From positions 44,033 to 108,032 of the forward strand of contig NZ_LQOU01000040.1 of the NCBI RefSeq assembly GCF_002102155.1: DNA of 64,000 bases. Direction: 5' to 3'. The DNA comes from Mycobacterium europaeum. Its GTDB lineage: Bacteria; Actinomycetota; Actinomycetes; Mycobacteriales; Mycobacteriaceae. Made by a program: the position numbers and the translations under genes. How positions within the stretch are numbered: position 1 is the stretch's first letter; the number at the start of each line of letters is the position of its first letter. Of this stretch, positions 53,785 to 61,858 are shown piece by piece. The notes below the pieces were generated by a model. It saw only the letters and a list, made by a program, of their open reading frames with translations, had not been told where the DNA came from and made no database searches.

Positions 53785-54390
53785 ATGGTCGAGCAGAGCC
53801 TCTGGATGCAGAAAGTCGCTGCCGATCCAGGACATTCGCAGTGGTATATCGAGCGGTTCCGGGCGATGGCCCGCGCGGGTGACGACCTGGCCGGCGAGGC
53901 CCGTTTCGTGGACGCGATGGCGCCCCGCGGCGCCCGGATCCTCGACGCCGGCTGCGGCCCCGGCCGGCTGGGCGGGCACCTGGCCGCCGCCGGTCACCAC
54001 GTCGTCGGCGTCGACGTCGACCCGGCGCTCATCGAGGCGGCCGAGCACGATCACCCCGGCCCGCGCTGGCTCGTCGGCGACCTCGCCGAGCTCGATCTGC
54101 CCGCCCGCGGCATCGCCGAGCCGTTCGACGTCATCGTGTCCGCCGGCAACGTCATGGCGTTCCTCGCGCCGAGCACCCGGGGCCGGGTGCTGAGCCGGCT
54201 GCGGGCCCACCTCGCCGACGAGGGCCGGGCGGCGATCGGCTTCGGCGCCGGCCGCGACTATGCGTTCGCCGAGTTCCTCGACGACGCGGCGGCGGCCGGG
54301 TTCGCGCCCGATCTGCTGCTGTCCACCTGGGACCTGCGCCCGTTCACCGATGACTCCGATTTCCTCGTCGCGGTCCTCCGGGCGGCGTAG
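53785..54390 (+). CDS. class I SAM-dependent methyltransferase
   Basis: The 201-aa protein has motif I ILDAGCGPGRLGGHLAAAG (about residues 52-70), motif II VVGVDVDPALIEAAE and a PFDVIVSAGNVMAFLAP motif IV, so it binds S-adenosylmethionine. The substrate is unknown. The N-terminus (MQKVAADPGHSQWYIERFR) is typical of a group of actinobacterial methyltransferases. The ATG at 53785 faces trmL. No partner gene points to a pathway. Confidence 0.82.
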   Translation: MVEQSLWMQKVAADPGHSQWYIERFRAMARAGDDLAGEARFVDAMAPRGARILDAGCGPGRLGGHLAAAGHHVVGVDVDPALIEAAEHDHPGPRWLVGDLAELDLPARGIAEPFDVIVSAGNVMAFLAPSTRGRVLSRLRAHLADEGRAAIGFGAGRDYAFAEFLDDAAAAGFAPDLLLSTWDLRPFTDDSDFLVAVLRAA

Positions 54391-54569
54391 ACCGTCTCGC
54401 CGCGGTTTGCCAGGGTCGTGCGTCCGCGCGGGGGTGCGCCTTGGGGCGGCCGGTCTGCTCAGTACGGATTCTGGTGACCTGGGCCGCGGGCTGTCATACT
54501 CGTCGGATTGCCACGTTGACGCGCTCGCGCCCATCTGGCGTGGCACGGGTGGATAAAGCAGGAAGTCTC

Positions 54570-54638
54570 ATGAGCCTCTCGATTTCTCGAGCGCTGACCA
54601 TCAGCGCGGCGGCCGGTCGCCCGGCCGCGGCGACGTGA
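54570..54638 (+). CDS. possible 22-aa leader peptide before the conservon kinase
   Basis: ATG at 54570, with GGAAG 8 nt upstream, opens MSLSISRALTISAAAGRPAA and ends at TGA 54636-54638, overlapping the GTG at 54635 that can start the kinase. The Shine-Dalgarno is better than that of the kinase itself, so translation of this peptide may feed ribosomes to the kinase start. It could instead be an old N-terminus separated by a frameshift. Confidence 0.4.
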   Translation: MSLSISRALTISAAAGRPAAAT

Positions 54639-57370
54639 CCATGTTCGCCCGCCCGGCCGCCCCGGCCGAGGCGGCCGCACCCGAGTCCGTACCGCCCCGC
54701 AGCGCCGGCGCGGCCCCGGGCAAACGCCCGCCGGCCTGGTCGCTGAGCAACTGGCCGGTCGGGTGGAAAGTCCTGGCCATCGTGCTGGTCCCGCTGGCGT
54801 TGGCAACGGTGTTCGGGGCGCTGCGCATCGAGGGCGCGATGGCGAACTCGAGTGGTCTGCGGCTGGCCGCGGCCCGCGCCGACCTGGTCCCGGTGATCAC
54901 CAAGTACATGTCGGCCCTGGACGTCGCCCTGGTGGCGGGCGGCACCGGGCGCGACGTCGAGGGGGCCAAGAAGAACTTCGACGCGCGCAAGTACGAGCTG
55001 GACACGCGGGTGCGCGACACCGACGTGAGCCCCGAGGTCCAGTCGGGGGTGAACAACCTGCTCGACGGCGGTCAGATGCTGGTGAACAAGGCGACCGACA
55101 ACGGGCTCGGGTTGCGGGAGCGGGTGACCCTCTACGCCCCCATCCTGCTGACCGCGGAGGACGTCATCAACGCGTCGGTGCGCGTCGACGACGAGAAGAT
55201 CCGCGCCCAGACCCAGGGCCTGAGCCGGGCGGTCGGGGCCCGCGGCCAGATGACGATGCAGAAGATCCTCGTCACCCGCGGCGCCGACCTGCCCGAGCCG
55301 CAACTGCGGACGTCGATGATCACCCTGGCCGGGACCGAGCCGTCGACGCTGTTCGGGATGAGCGAAGTCCTCGGCGCGGGCTCGCCCGAGGCCAAGACGC
55401 TGCAGCAGCAGCTGGTGACCCGGATGGCGATCATGTCCGATCCGGCCAGCGTGCTCGTCGACGACGCCGACCTGCTGCGCTCGATCCAGACCACCGACGA
55501 GATCGCCGAGCAGGTCATCAAGGACGCCACCGCGTCGGTGACGAAATCCGTGCACGCCCAGGCCGCCGACAAGCGCAACTCCGCGATCATCGACACGGTC
55601 GTGGTGCTGGCCGCCATCGTGATCGCGCTGGTCGTCGTGCTGCTGGTGGCGCGCGCCCTGGTGCGGCCGCTGCGCGTCCTGCGTGACGGCGCCCTCAAGG
55701 TGGCCCACACCGACCTCGAGGAGGAGATCGCCCGGGTCAAGGCGGGCGGCGCCGAGCCGACGCCGCAACCGCTGCCCGTGTACACCACCGAGGAGATCGG
55801 CCAGGTCGCCCACGCCGTCGACGAACTGCACACCCAGGCCCTGCTGCTGGCCGGCGACGAGGCGCGGCTGCGGCTGCTGGTCAACGACATGTTCGAGACC
55901 ATGTCGCGGCGCAGCCGCTCGCTGGTCGACCAGCAGCTGTCGCTCATCGACCGGCTCGAGCGCAACGAGGAGGACCCCGAACGCCTGGACAGCCTGTTCC
56001 GGCTGGACCACCTCGCGGCCCGGCTGCGCCGCAACAGCGCCAACCTGCTGGTGCTGGCCGGCGCGCAGCTCGCCCGCGACCAGCGCGACCCGGTGCCGCT
56101 GGCGACCGTGCTCAACGCGGCGGTGTCGGAGGTCGAGGACTACCGGCGCGTCGAGATCGCGGGGCTGCCGGACAACAGCACGCTGATCGGCGCGGCCGCC
56201 GGTGGCGCCATCCACCTCTTCGCCGAGCTGATCGACAACGCCCTGCGCTATTCGCCGCCCTCGACGCCCGTGCGGGTCTCGGCGGCCCGCGGCGGCGACG
56301 GCGGAGTCGTGGTGCGGATCGCCGACTCCGGGCTGGGCATGAACGACACCGATCGGCGCATCGCCAACATGCGGCTGCAGGCCGGGGGCGAGGTCAGCCC
56401 GGACAACGCCCGCCACATGGGCCTGTTCGTGGTCGGCCGGATCGCGGCCCGGCACGGCATCCGGGTCGGGCTGCGCGGCCCGGCGGCCAACGAGGCGGGC
56501 CCCGGCACCACCGCCGAGATCTACCTGCCGCCGGCCATCCTCGAGGGCACCGGCCAGCCGGTTCGCGTCGCGCGGATCAGGGCCGTCTCGTCACCCAGCG
56601 CGCAACCCGCCGCTGGGGACGCCCCCGAGGAACGCGCGCCCGAGCCGGCGGTGCGCGCCGCCGCGGCCGACTCCGTGCCACCGGTCACGCTGTTGCCGCG
56701 CCGCAACCCCGGGTCCAGCGGCATCACCGACGTGCCTGCCCCACCCGCCGAGCAACAGCCCCGGCGGCCCCGGCGCGAACTGCCCACCCCGTGGTGGGAG
56801 AGCGGGACCCCGGCGCAACCGGCCGCCCCGGCGGCCCCCGCCGAGCCGGAGCCCAAACCCGCCCGGACCGCGTCGGACACGTCGGCGTTCTTCGCCGCGC
56901 GGTCGCGGGAGGCCGACAAGCCGGCCGCCTCCGCACCGAGCGCACCCGGCCTGTCGATCCCGGCCGCCCCGCAGGGTGCGGCCACCCCGGCCGACGACGA
57001 CGTGATCTACCGGCGGATGCTGTCGGAGATGCTCGGCGATCCGCACGACCTGGTCAACAGCCCCGACCTGGACTGGCAGTCGGTATGGGACCGCGGCTGG
57101 ACACTGGCCGCGGCGGCCGAGGACAAGCCCGTCGAGGCGCGCACCGCCGAGCACGGCCTGCCGGTCCGCACTCCCGGGGCCCGGCTGGTGCCCGGCGCGG
57201 CCAACGGAACCGACCTGCCCGAGCAGGACCGGCCCGACTCCGCCCGGGAGCCGCAGCACGCGGCCGCCGCGCGCGATCCCGAGGCGGTTCGCGCCTCCTT
57301 CAGCAGTCACTTCGGCGGGGTGCGCACCGGCCGGTCGCACGCCCGCGAAGAAGGGTCCGATCAGCAATGA
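54635..57370 (+). CDS. conservon sensor kinase with NIT-like extracellular domain (Rv3365c orthologue, CvnA type)
   Basis: The 911-aa protein has two membrane helices (about residues 46-68 and 325-350) flanking a helical extracellular domain of the nitrate/nitrite-sensing (NIT) type. A HAMP-like region follows, then a DHp-like helix pair with the conservon motif FRLDHLAARLRRNSANLLVL, a HATPase domain (FAELIDNALRYSPP, DSGLGMNDTD) and a long Pro/Ala-rich tail (about 640-911). In Streptomyces such kinases work with roadblock, DUF742 and GTPase partners, all present downstream here. Starts at 54635 (GTG) and 54641 (ATG) are both possible. Its stop overlaps the roadblock gene (ATGA). Confidence 0.9.
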   Translation: MTMFARPAAPAEAAAPESVPPRSAGAAPGKRPPAWSLSNWPVGWKVLAIVLVPLALATVFGALRIEGAMANSSGLRLAAARADLVPVITKYMSALDVALVAGGTGRDVEGAKKNFDARKYELDTRVRDTDVSPEVQSGVNNLLDGGQMLVNKATDNGLGLRERVTLYAPILLTAEDVINASVRVDDEKIRAQTQGLSRAVGARGQMTMQKILVTRGADLPEPQLRTSMITLAGTEPSTLFGMSEVLGAGSPEAKTLQQQLVTRMAIMSDPASVLVDDADLLRSIQTTDEIAEQVIKDATASVTKSVHAQAADKRNSAIIDTVVVLAAIVIALVVVLLVARALVRPLRVLRDGALKVAHTDLEEEIARVKAGGAEPTPQPLPVYTTEEIGQVAHAVDELHTQALLLAGDEARLRLLVNDMFETMSRRSRSLVDQQLSLIDRLERNEEDPERLDSLFRLDHLAARLRRNSANLLVLAGAQLARDQRDPVPLATVLNAAVSEVEDYRRVEIAGLPDNSTLIGAAAGGAIHLFAELIDNALRYSPPSTPVRVSAARGGDGGVVVRIADSGLGMNDTDRRIANMRLQAGGEVSPDNARHMGLFVVGRIAARHGIRVGLRGPAANEAGPGTTAEIYLPPAILEGTGQPVRVARIRAVSSPSAQPAAGDAPEERAPEPAVRAAAADSVPPVTLLPRRNPGSSGITDVPAPPAEQQPRRPRRELPTPWWESGTPAQPAAPAAPAEPEPKPARTASDTSAFFAARSREADKPAASAPSAPGLSIPAAPQGAATPADDDVIYRRMLSEMLGDPHDLVNSPDLDWQSVWDRGWTLAAAAEDKPVEARTAEHGLPVRTPGARLVPGAANGTDLPEQDRPDSAREPQHAAAARDPEAVRASFSSHFGGVRTGRSHAREEGSDQQ

Positions 57371-57789
57371 CCTCACCCGGTATTCCCCCGCGAGCGGGCG
57401 GTGCCCCCCCACTGGACTGGCTGGTGACGCGGTTCGCCCGCGAGGTCCCCGGCGTGGCGCACGCCCTGCTGGTCTCCGTCGACGGCCTGCCCATCGCCGC
57501 CAGCGAGCATCTCCCGCGCGAGCGCGCCGACCAGCTGGCCGCCGTCGCCTCCGGCCTGGCCAGCCTCGCGACCGGCGCCGCGCAGCTGTTCGAGGGCGGC
57601 CAGGTGCTGCAGTCCGTGGTCGAGATGCAGCACGGCTACCTGCTGTTGATGCGCGTCGGCGACGGCTCCCATCTGGCCACCCTGGCCGCGACGTCGTGCG
57701 ACATCGGTCAAATCGGCTACGAGATGGCCATCCTGGTCGAGCGGGTCGGGGGCGTGGTCCAGTCCACCCGCCGGTCCGGCGTCTCGTGA
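57367..57789 (+). CDS. roadblock/LC7 protein (Rv3364c orthologue, CvnB type)
   Basis: The 140-aa protein is a single roadblock/LC7 fold (LDWLVTRFAREVPGVAHALL, VSVDGLPIAASEHLPRERAD, QLAAVASGLASLATGAAQLF, TLAATSCDIGQIGYEMAILV). In conservons this protein binds the GTPase and may act as its regulator. The M. tuberculosis orthologue has also been reported to be secreted and to inhibit cathepsin G. The ATG at 57367 overlaps the kinase stop. Confidence 0.92.
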   Translation: MTSPGIPPRAGGAPPLDWLVTRFAREVPGVAHALLVSVDGLPIAASEHLPRERADQLAAVASGLASLATGAAQLFEGGQVLQSVVEMQHGYLLLMRVGDGSHLATLAATSCDIGQIGYEMAILVERVGGVVQSTRRSGVS

Positions 57790-57795
57790 GCCGCG

Positions 57796-58173
57796 ATGGA
57801 CGAACCCGAGCCCCGGCCGACGACCACACGTAGAGGAAATCTGGTCCGCCCGTACACCCTGACGGCCGGGCGGACCGGCACCGACGTCGAGCTTCCCGTG
57901 GAAGCGCCGATTCAGACGCTGCAGGCCGGCCTGGCCCACCGGTGGCCCGCTGAGGATGCGAAAGGCAGGATCATCCAGTTGTGCGTCGGCAGCCCGTCGG
58001 TCGCGGAAATCTCTGCCCGGCTGGATCTTCCGCTCGGCGTCACGCGCGTCCTGGTCGGCGATCTGGTGTTGTCCGGCTACCTTCGGGTGCACAGGACGTT
58101 GTCCGAGCGTTCGACCAGAGATGAGCGCCACGAACTGATAGGAAGGACGCTGCGTGGCCTTAAGGCACTCTGA
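57796..58173 (+). CDS. DUF742 protein (Rv3363c orthologue, CvnC type)
   Basis: The 125-aa protein has the DUF742 features NLVRPYTLTAGRTGT and a winged-helix-like C-terminal half (GSPSVAEISARLDLPLGVTR then VLVGDLVLSGYLRVHR). DUF742 proteins always occur in conservon operons, between the roadblock and GTPase genes, and probably form part of the membrane-linked complex. It overlaps the GTPase gene by 20 nt. The start is the ATG at 57796, 7 nt after the roadblock stop. Confidence 0.92.
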   Translation: MDEPEPRPTTTRRGNLVRPYTLTAGRTGTDVELPVEAPIQTLQAGLAHRWPAEDAKGRIIQLCVGSPSVAEISARLDLPLGVTRVLVGDLVLSGYLRVHRTLSERSTRDERHELIGRTLRGLKAL

Positions 58174-58750
58174 GGTACACCCCGAGATGCAGCAAGGCGG
58201 AGCCCACGCCTCGACCAAGATCGTCATCGCGGGCGGCTTCGGCGCCGGCAAGACGACGTTCGTCGGCGCGGTGTCGGAGATCATGCCGTTGCGCACCGAG
58301 GCGATGCTCACCGACGCCTCGACCGCCGTCGACGCGCTGGAGGCCACCCCCGACAAGCGGACCACCACCGTCGCGATGGACTTCGGCCGGATCACCCTGG
58401 ACGAAGACCTGGTGCTCTATCTGTTCGGCACGCCGGGCCAGCGCCGGTTCTGGTTCATGTGGGACGACCTGGTGCGCGGCGCCATCGGGGCGATCGTCCT
58501 GGTGGACTGCCGGCGGCTGGAGGACAGCTTCGCCGCGGTCGACTTCTTCGAGCACCGCAACCTGCCGTTTCTGGTCGCGGTCAACGAATTCGACGATGCG
58601 CCGCGCTATCCCGTCGCGGAGGTGCGCGAGGCGCTGACCCTGCCCGCGCACATCCCGGTGATCACCGTCGACGCCCGGGATCGCCGGTCGGCGACCGACG
58701 CGCTGATCGCGGTCAGCGAATACGCCCTGGCCACCCTGACCGCCAATTGA
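58154..58750 (+). CDS. conservon small GTPase (Rv3362c orthologue, CvnD type; MfpB)
   Basis: The 198-aa Ras-like GTPase has P-loop GGFGAGKTTFV (about residues 27-37), the effector region with SEIMPLRTEAML, G3 replaced by LFGTPGQRRFWFMW (usual for this group) and G4 NEFD. In M. smegmatis the orthologue MfpB is needed, with MfpA, for intrinsic quinolone tolerance. The GTG at 58154 lies within the end of the DUF742 gene. Its stop overlaps the TTG start of mfpA (TTGA). Confidence 0.92.
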   Translation: MALRHSEVHPEMQQGGAHASTKIVIAGGFGAGKTTFVGAVSEIMPLRTEAMLTDASTAVDALEATPDKRTTTVAMDFGRITLDEDLVLYLFGTPGQRRFWFMWDDLVRGAIGAIVLVDCRRLEDSFAAVDFFEHRNLPFLVAVNEFDDAPRYPVAEVREALTLPAHIPVITVDARDRRSATDALIAVSEYALATLTAN

Positions 58751-59310
58751 CCGGGCGGTGGGTCGACCGCCAATTCTTGGGCCACGACTTCACCGACGAG
58801 GACCTCAGCCGGCTGCACACCGAACGGGTGGTGTTCGACGAGTGCAACTTCGGCGGCGCCAACCTGGCCGAGTCGCAACACCGCGGGTCGGCTTTCCGCA
58901 ATTGCACGTTTCGGCGGACGTCGTTATGGCACAGCTCGTTTGCACAGTGCAGCATGCTGGGCTCGGTCTTCGTCGAGTGCCGGATGCGGCCGATCACCTT
59001 CGACGAGGTCGACTTCACGCTGGCGGTGCTGGGCGGTAACGACCTGCGCGGCGTCGACCTGAGCGGCTCCCGGTTGCGCGAGGCCAGCCTGGTGGAGGCC
59101 GACCTGCGCAAGGCGGTGCTGCGCGGCGCCGACCTGTCCGGCGCCCGGGCGACGGGCGCCCGGCTGGACGACGCCGACCTGCGGGGGGCGACCGTGGATC
59201 CCTCGTTGTGGCGAACCGCATCGCTGGCGGGCGCCCGCGTCGACGTCGGCCAGGCGGTGGCCTACGCGGCGGCGCACGGCCTGCGCCTCGGGGAGACCCT
59301 GGACGGCTGA
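58747..59310 (+). CDS. mfpA: pentapeptide-repeat DNA-gyrase-binding protein MfpA
   Basis: MfpA folds into a right-handed beta-helix that mimics double-stranded DNA and protects gyrase from fluoroquinolones. The 187-aa protein is built of A(D/N)LxX pentapeptides (for example GANLAESQHRGSAFRNCTF and GNDLRGVDLSGSRLREASL), with the central break between the two beta-helix arms. It is close to M. tuberculosis Rv3361c. The TTG at 58747 is the only in-frame start near the conserved RWVDRQFLGHDF and overlaps the GTPase stop. It is the last gene of the conservon operon. Confidence 0.95.
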   Translation: MTGRWVDRQFLGHDFTDEDLSRLHTERVVFDECNFGGANLAESQHRGSAFRNCTFRRTSLWHSSFAQCSMLGSVFVECRMRPITFDEVDFTLAVLGGNDLRGVDLSGSRLREASLVEADLRKAVLRGADLSGARATGARLDDADLRGATVDPSLWRTASLAGARVDVGQAVAYAAAHGLRLGETLDG

Positions 59311-59312
59311 GG

Positions 59313-61841
59313 TCAGTGTTTGAGCCGGATGCGCCACCGCACCAGGCCGGCGTAGGCGATCGACAACGCCGCGAGCATGCCCATGTCGAACAGCCAGGCG
59401 GACGGCGTGTGCTGGAAGTGGCTGTCCCGCGGGTTCTGCGGGCCGGGCGCCACCGTCCACAGGTCGACCGTCGACGCCTGCGCGGCGTACCCCCACCGCG
59501 ACGGCACCGCCCAGGACAGCTGGTCGAGGAAGACCCGGTTGGTGACCGGCACCATCCCGCCGGACAGCACCATCTGGCCCATCAGCGACACCACCAGCAG
59601 CGGCATGATCTGCTCGTTGGAGCGCGCCAGCGCCGACAGCAGCAGACCCAGCATCGCCGCGGCCACACAGGTCGCGGCGACGGCGACGAACAGCTCGAGC
59701 GTCGGGTTGCCGAGCAGCACGGCCGGGCGCGTCGGCGTGCCCTTGCCGATCACCACGATGGCCGTGGCGATCGCCGCCTGGGCGACGGCGAACACGCAGA
59801 ACACCGCGATCTTGGCCAGCAGGTAGGCCGTGGTCGACAGCCCGACCGCCTGCTCGCGCCGGAAGATCGGCCGCTCGCCGATCAGGTCGCGGATGGTCAG
59901 TGCGGTGCCCATGAAGGCCGCGGCCATGGTGAGCAGCGTCAGGATCGTCGCGGCCTCGCCGGCCGAGTCGCTCGTCGGATCGGCGTAGCCGAAACCGGTG
60001 TGGCCGGGAACGGTCAGCGACAGCGCGCCCATCACGAACGGCAGCAGCGCCAGGAACACGAAGTAGGCGCGGTCGGCGACCACCAGGCGCACCTGGCGGC
60101 GGGCGACGGTGGAGAACTGGCGACGGGTGCTGGTGCGCGGCGGGACACCGAGGTCGGCCGGCGCCTCCGTCTGGACGGCCGGCGGCGGTTTGTTCTGCGC
60201 CAGGAAACGGCGGTTGGCCTCGTCGGGGTCGGCGCCGACCTTCGCGAAGATCTGCGCCCAGTTGGTGGTCCCCATGGCGGCGCCGATCTGGTCCGGCGGC
60301 CCGAGGAAGGCGGTCTTGCCGCCGGGCGCCATCAACAGCACCTGGTCGCACACGTCGAGGTAGGTCAGCGAGTGGGTGACCACCAGCACCACCCGGCCCG
60401 CGTCGGCCAGCTGGCGCAGCATGGTCATCACCTGCAGGTCCAGCGCCGGGTCCAGCCCCGACGTCGGCTCGTCGAGGATCAGCAGCGACGGCCCGGTCAG
60501 CAACTCGAGCGCCACCGAGGCGCGCTTGCGCTGCCCGCCGGAGAGCTTGTCGACCCGGGTGCCCGCGTGCTGGGTCAGGCCGAGTTCGTCGAGCACCTGC
60601 GCGACGACCTCTTCGCGGTCGGCCTTGGTGGTGTCCGGCGGCAGCCGCAGCTCGGCCGCGTAGCAGAGGGCCTGGTTGACCGTGAGCTGGCGGTGCACCA
60701 CGTCGTCCTGCGGGACCATCCCGATCCGGGTCCGCAGCGACGCGTACTCGGTGTGGATGTTGTGGCCCTCGAAGGTGACCAACCCGGAGGTCGGGGTGGC
60801 GTACCCGGCGATCAGCCGCGACAGCGTGGTCTTGCCCGCACCCGACCCGCCGATGAGGGCGGTCAGCGTGCCCGGGCGGGCGGTCAGCGAGATCCGTTCC
60901 AGCAGATTCTTGCCGCCGACACTGAAGTCGACGCCGCGCACCTCCAGGCCGCCGGTGCGCGCCGCCGCCTCCTGGCGGCGGACCAGGATGCCGCCGGAGA
61001 ACACCAGGTCGACGTTCCCGATGGTCACCACGTCGCCTTCGGACAGCACCGCCGCCGCCACCTTGAGCCCGTTGACGAAGGTTCCGTTGCTGCTGTTGGC
61101 GTCGCGGATCTCGGTGCCCGCCGGCGTCGGCGTGAGAAACGCGTGATGGCGTGACGCCAGCACGTCGTGGATGACGATGTCGTTGTCGAGCGCGCGGCCG
61201 ATCCAGGCGGCGCGGCCCGGTCGGTCGGTCACCCGCTCGGATTCGGGTCCGAGGTTCTGCACCCGCGTGGTCGGGAACTCGGCGACCTGGCCGCTCACGC
61301 CGATCTCGGTCGGCGGATTCGCCTGGGGCGGGCCGCCGGTCTGCGGCACCGACCGTGTCGCGGCGTCGGGCCGCACGATCGGCACGGCGGTGGTGCGGTT
61401 CGGGCCCTGCCAGGGGCGCGGCGGTGGGGCCGGTGGCCGCTGGCCGGTCGGGGGGGCCGGGTGCGCGTCGCCGGGCGGTGTGATGACCGGGATCGACTCC
61501 GTGGTCGGCGGGAGCATGCCCACGGTCCCGGTGTGGTGGCCGATTTCGAACGTGATCCGGGGGCCGTCGGGCTTGCCGATGTTGAGGGTCTGGCCGTCCT
61601 CGATGTCGACCAGGGGCACCCGCTGGCCGTTGAGGTAGATCCCGTTCAGCGAATGGTTGTCCAGCGCGACCCACTTGCCGCGGTCGAACCTCAGCAGCAG
61701 GTGTGCGCGCCCGATCAGCGGGTGCGCCACCCGCAGGTCCGCGCGCAGGTCGCTCCCGACCACCACGTCGCGGCCGGCCGCGAAGCTGCCCTTCGATCGG
61801 TCCGATCGAACGGTCAGCACGGGCTCGGCGGCTTGTGTCAT
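59313..61841 (-). CDS. FHA-domain ABC exporter, Rv1747-like (paralogue 1)
   Basis: The 842-aa protein has two FHA domains (about residues 25-90 with HPLIGRAHL and SLNGIYLNG; about 205-280 with GRALDNDIVI and SRHHAFL, SSNGTFVNG), an ABC domain (Walker A GGSGAGKTTL, signature LSGGQRKR, Walker B LLILDEPTSGLDP, about 300-520) and six or so membrane helices (about 590-835). This is the design of Rv1747, a half-transporter for phosphatidylinositol mannosides controlled by PknF through FHA binding of phospho-Thr. The ATG at 61841 fits. It lies 17 nt downstream of a second copy and convergent with mfpA (2 nt between stops). Confidence 0.9.
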   Translation of the reverse strand: MTQAAEPVLTVRSDRSKGSFAAGRDVVVGSDLRADLRVAHPLIGRAHLLLRFDRGKWVALDNHSLNGIYLNGQRVPLVDIEDGQTLNIGKPDGPRITFEIGHHTGTVGMLPPTTESIPVITPPGDAHPAPPTGQRPPAPPPRPWQGPNRTTAVPIVRPDAATRSVPQTGGPPQANPPTEIGVSGQVAEFPTTRVQNLGPESERVTDRPGRAAWIGRALDNDIVIHDVLASRHHAFLTPTPAGTEIRDANSSNGTFVNGLKVAAAVLSEGDVVTIGNVDLVFSGGILVRRQEAAARTGGLEVRGVDFSVGGKNLLERISLTARPGTLTALIGGSGAGKTTLSRLIAGYATPTSGLVTFEGHNIHTEYASLRTRIGMVPQDDVVHRQLTVNQALCYAAELRLPPDTTKADREEVVAQVLDELGLTQHAGTRVDKLSGGQRKRASVALELLTGPSLLILDEPTSGLDPALDLQVMTMLRQLADAGRVVLVVTHSLTYLDVCDQVLLMAPGGKTAFLGPPDQIGAAMGTTNWAQIFAKVGADPDEANRRFLAQNKPPPAVQTEAPADLGVPPRTSTRRQFSTVARRQVRLVVADRAYFVFLALLPFVMGALSLTVPGHTGFGYADPTSDSAGEAATILTLLTMAAAFMGTALTIRDLIGERPIFRREQAVGLSTTAYLLAKIAVFCVFAVAQAAIATAIVVIGKGTPTRPAVLLGNPTLELFVAVAATCVAAAMLGLLLSALARSNEQIMPLLVVSLMGQMVLSGGMVPVTNRVFLDQLSWAVPSRWGYAAQASTVDLWTVAPGPQNPRDSHFQHTPSAWLFDMGMLAALSIAYAGLVRWRIRLKH

Positions 61842-61858
61842 CGGACCGGCCCGCGAGT

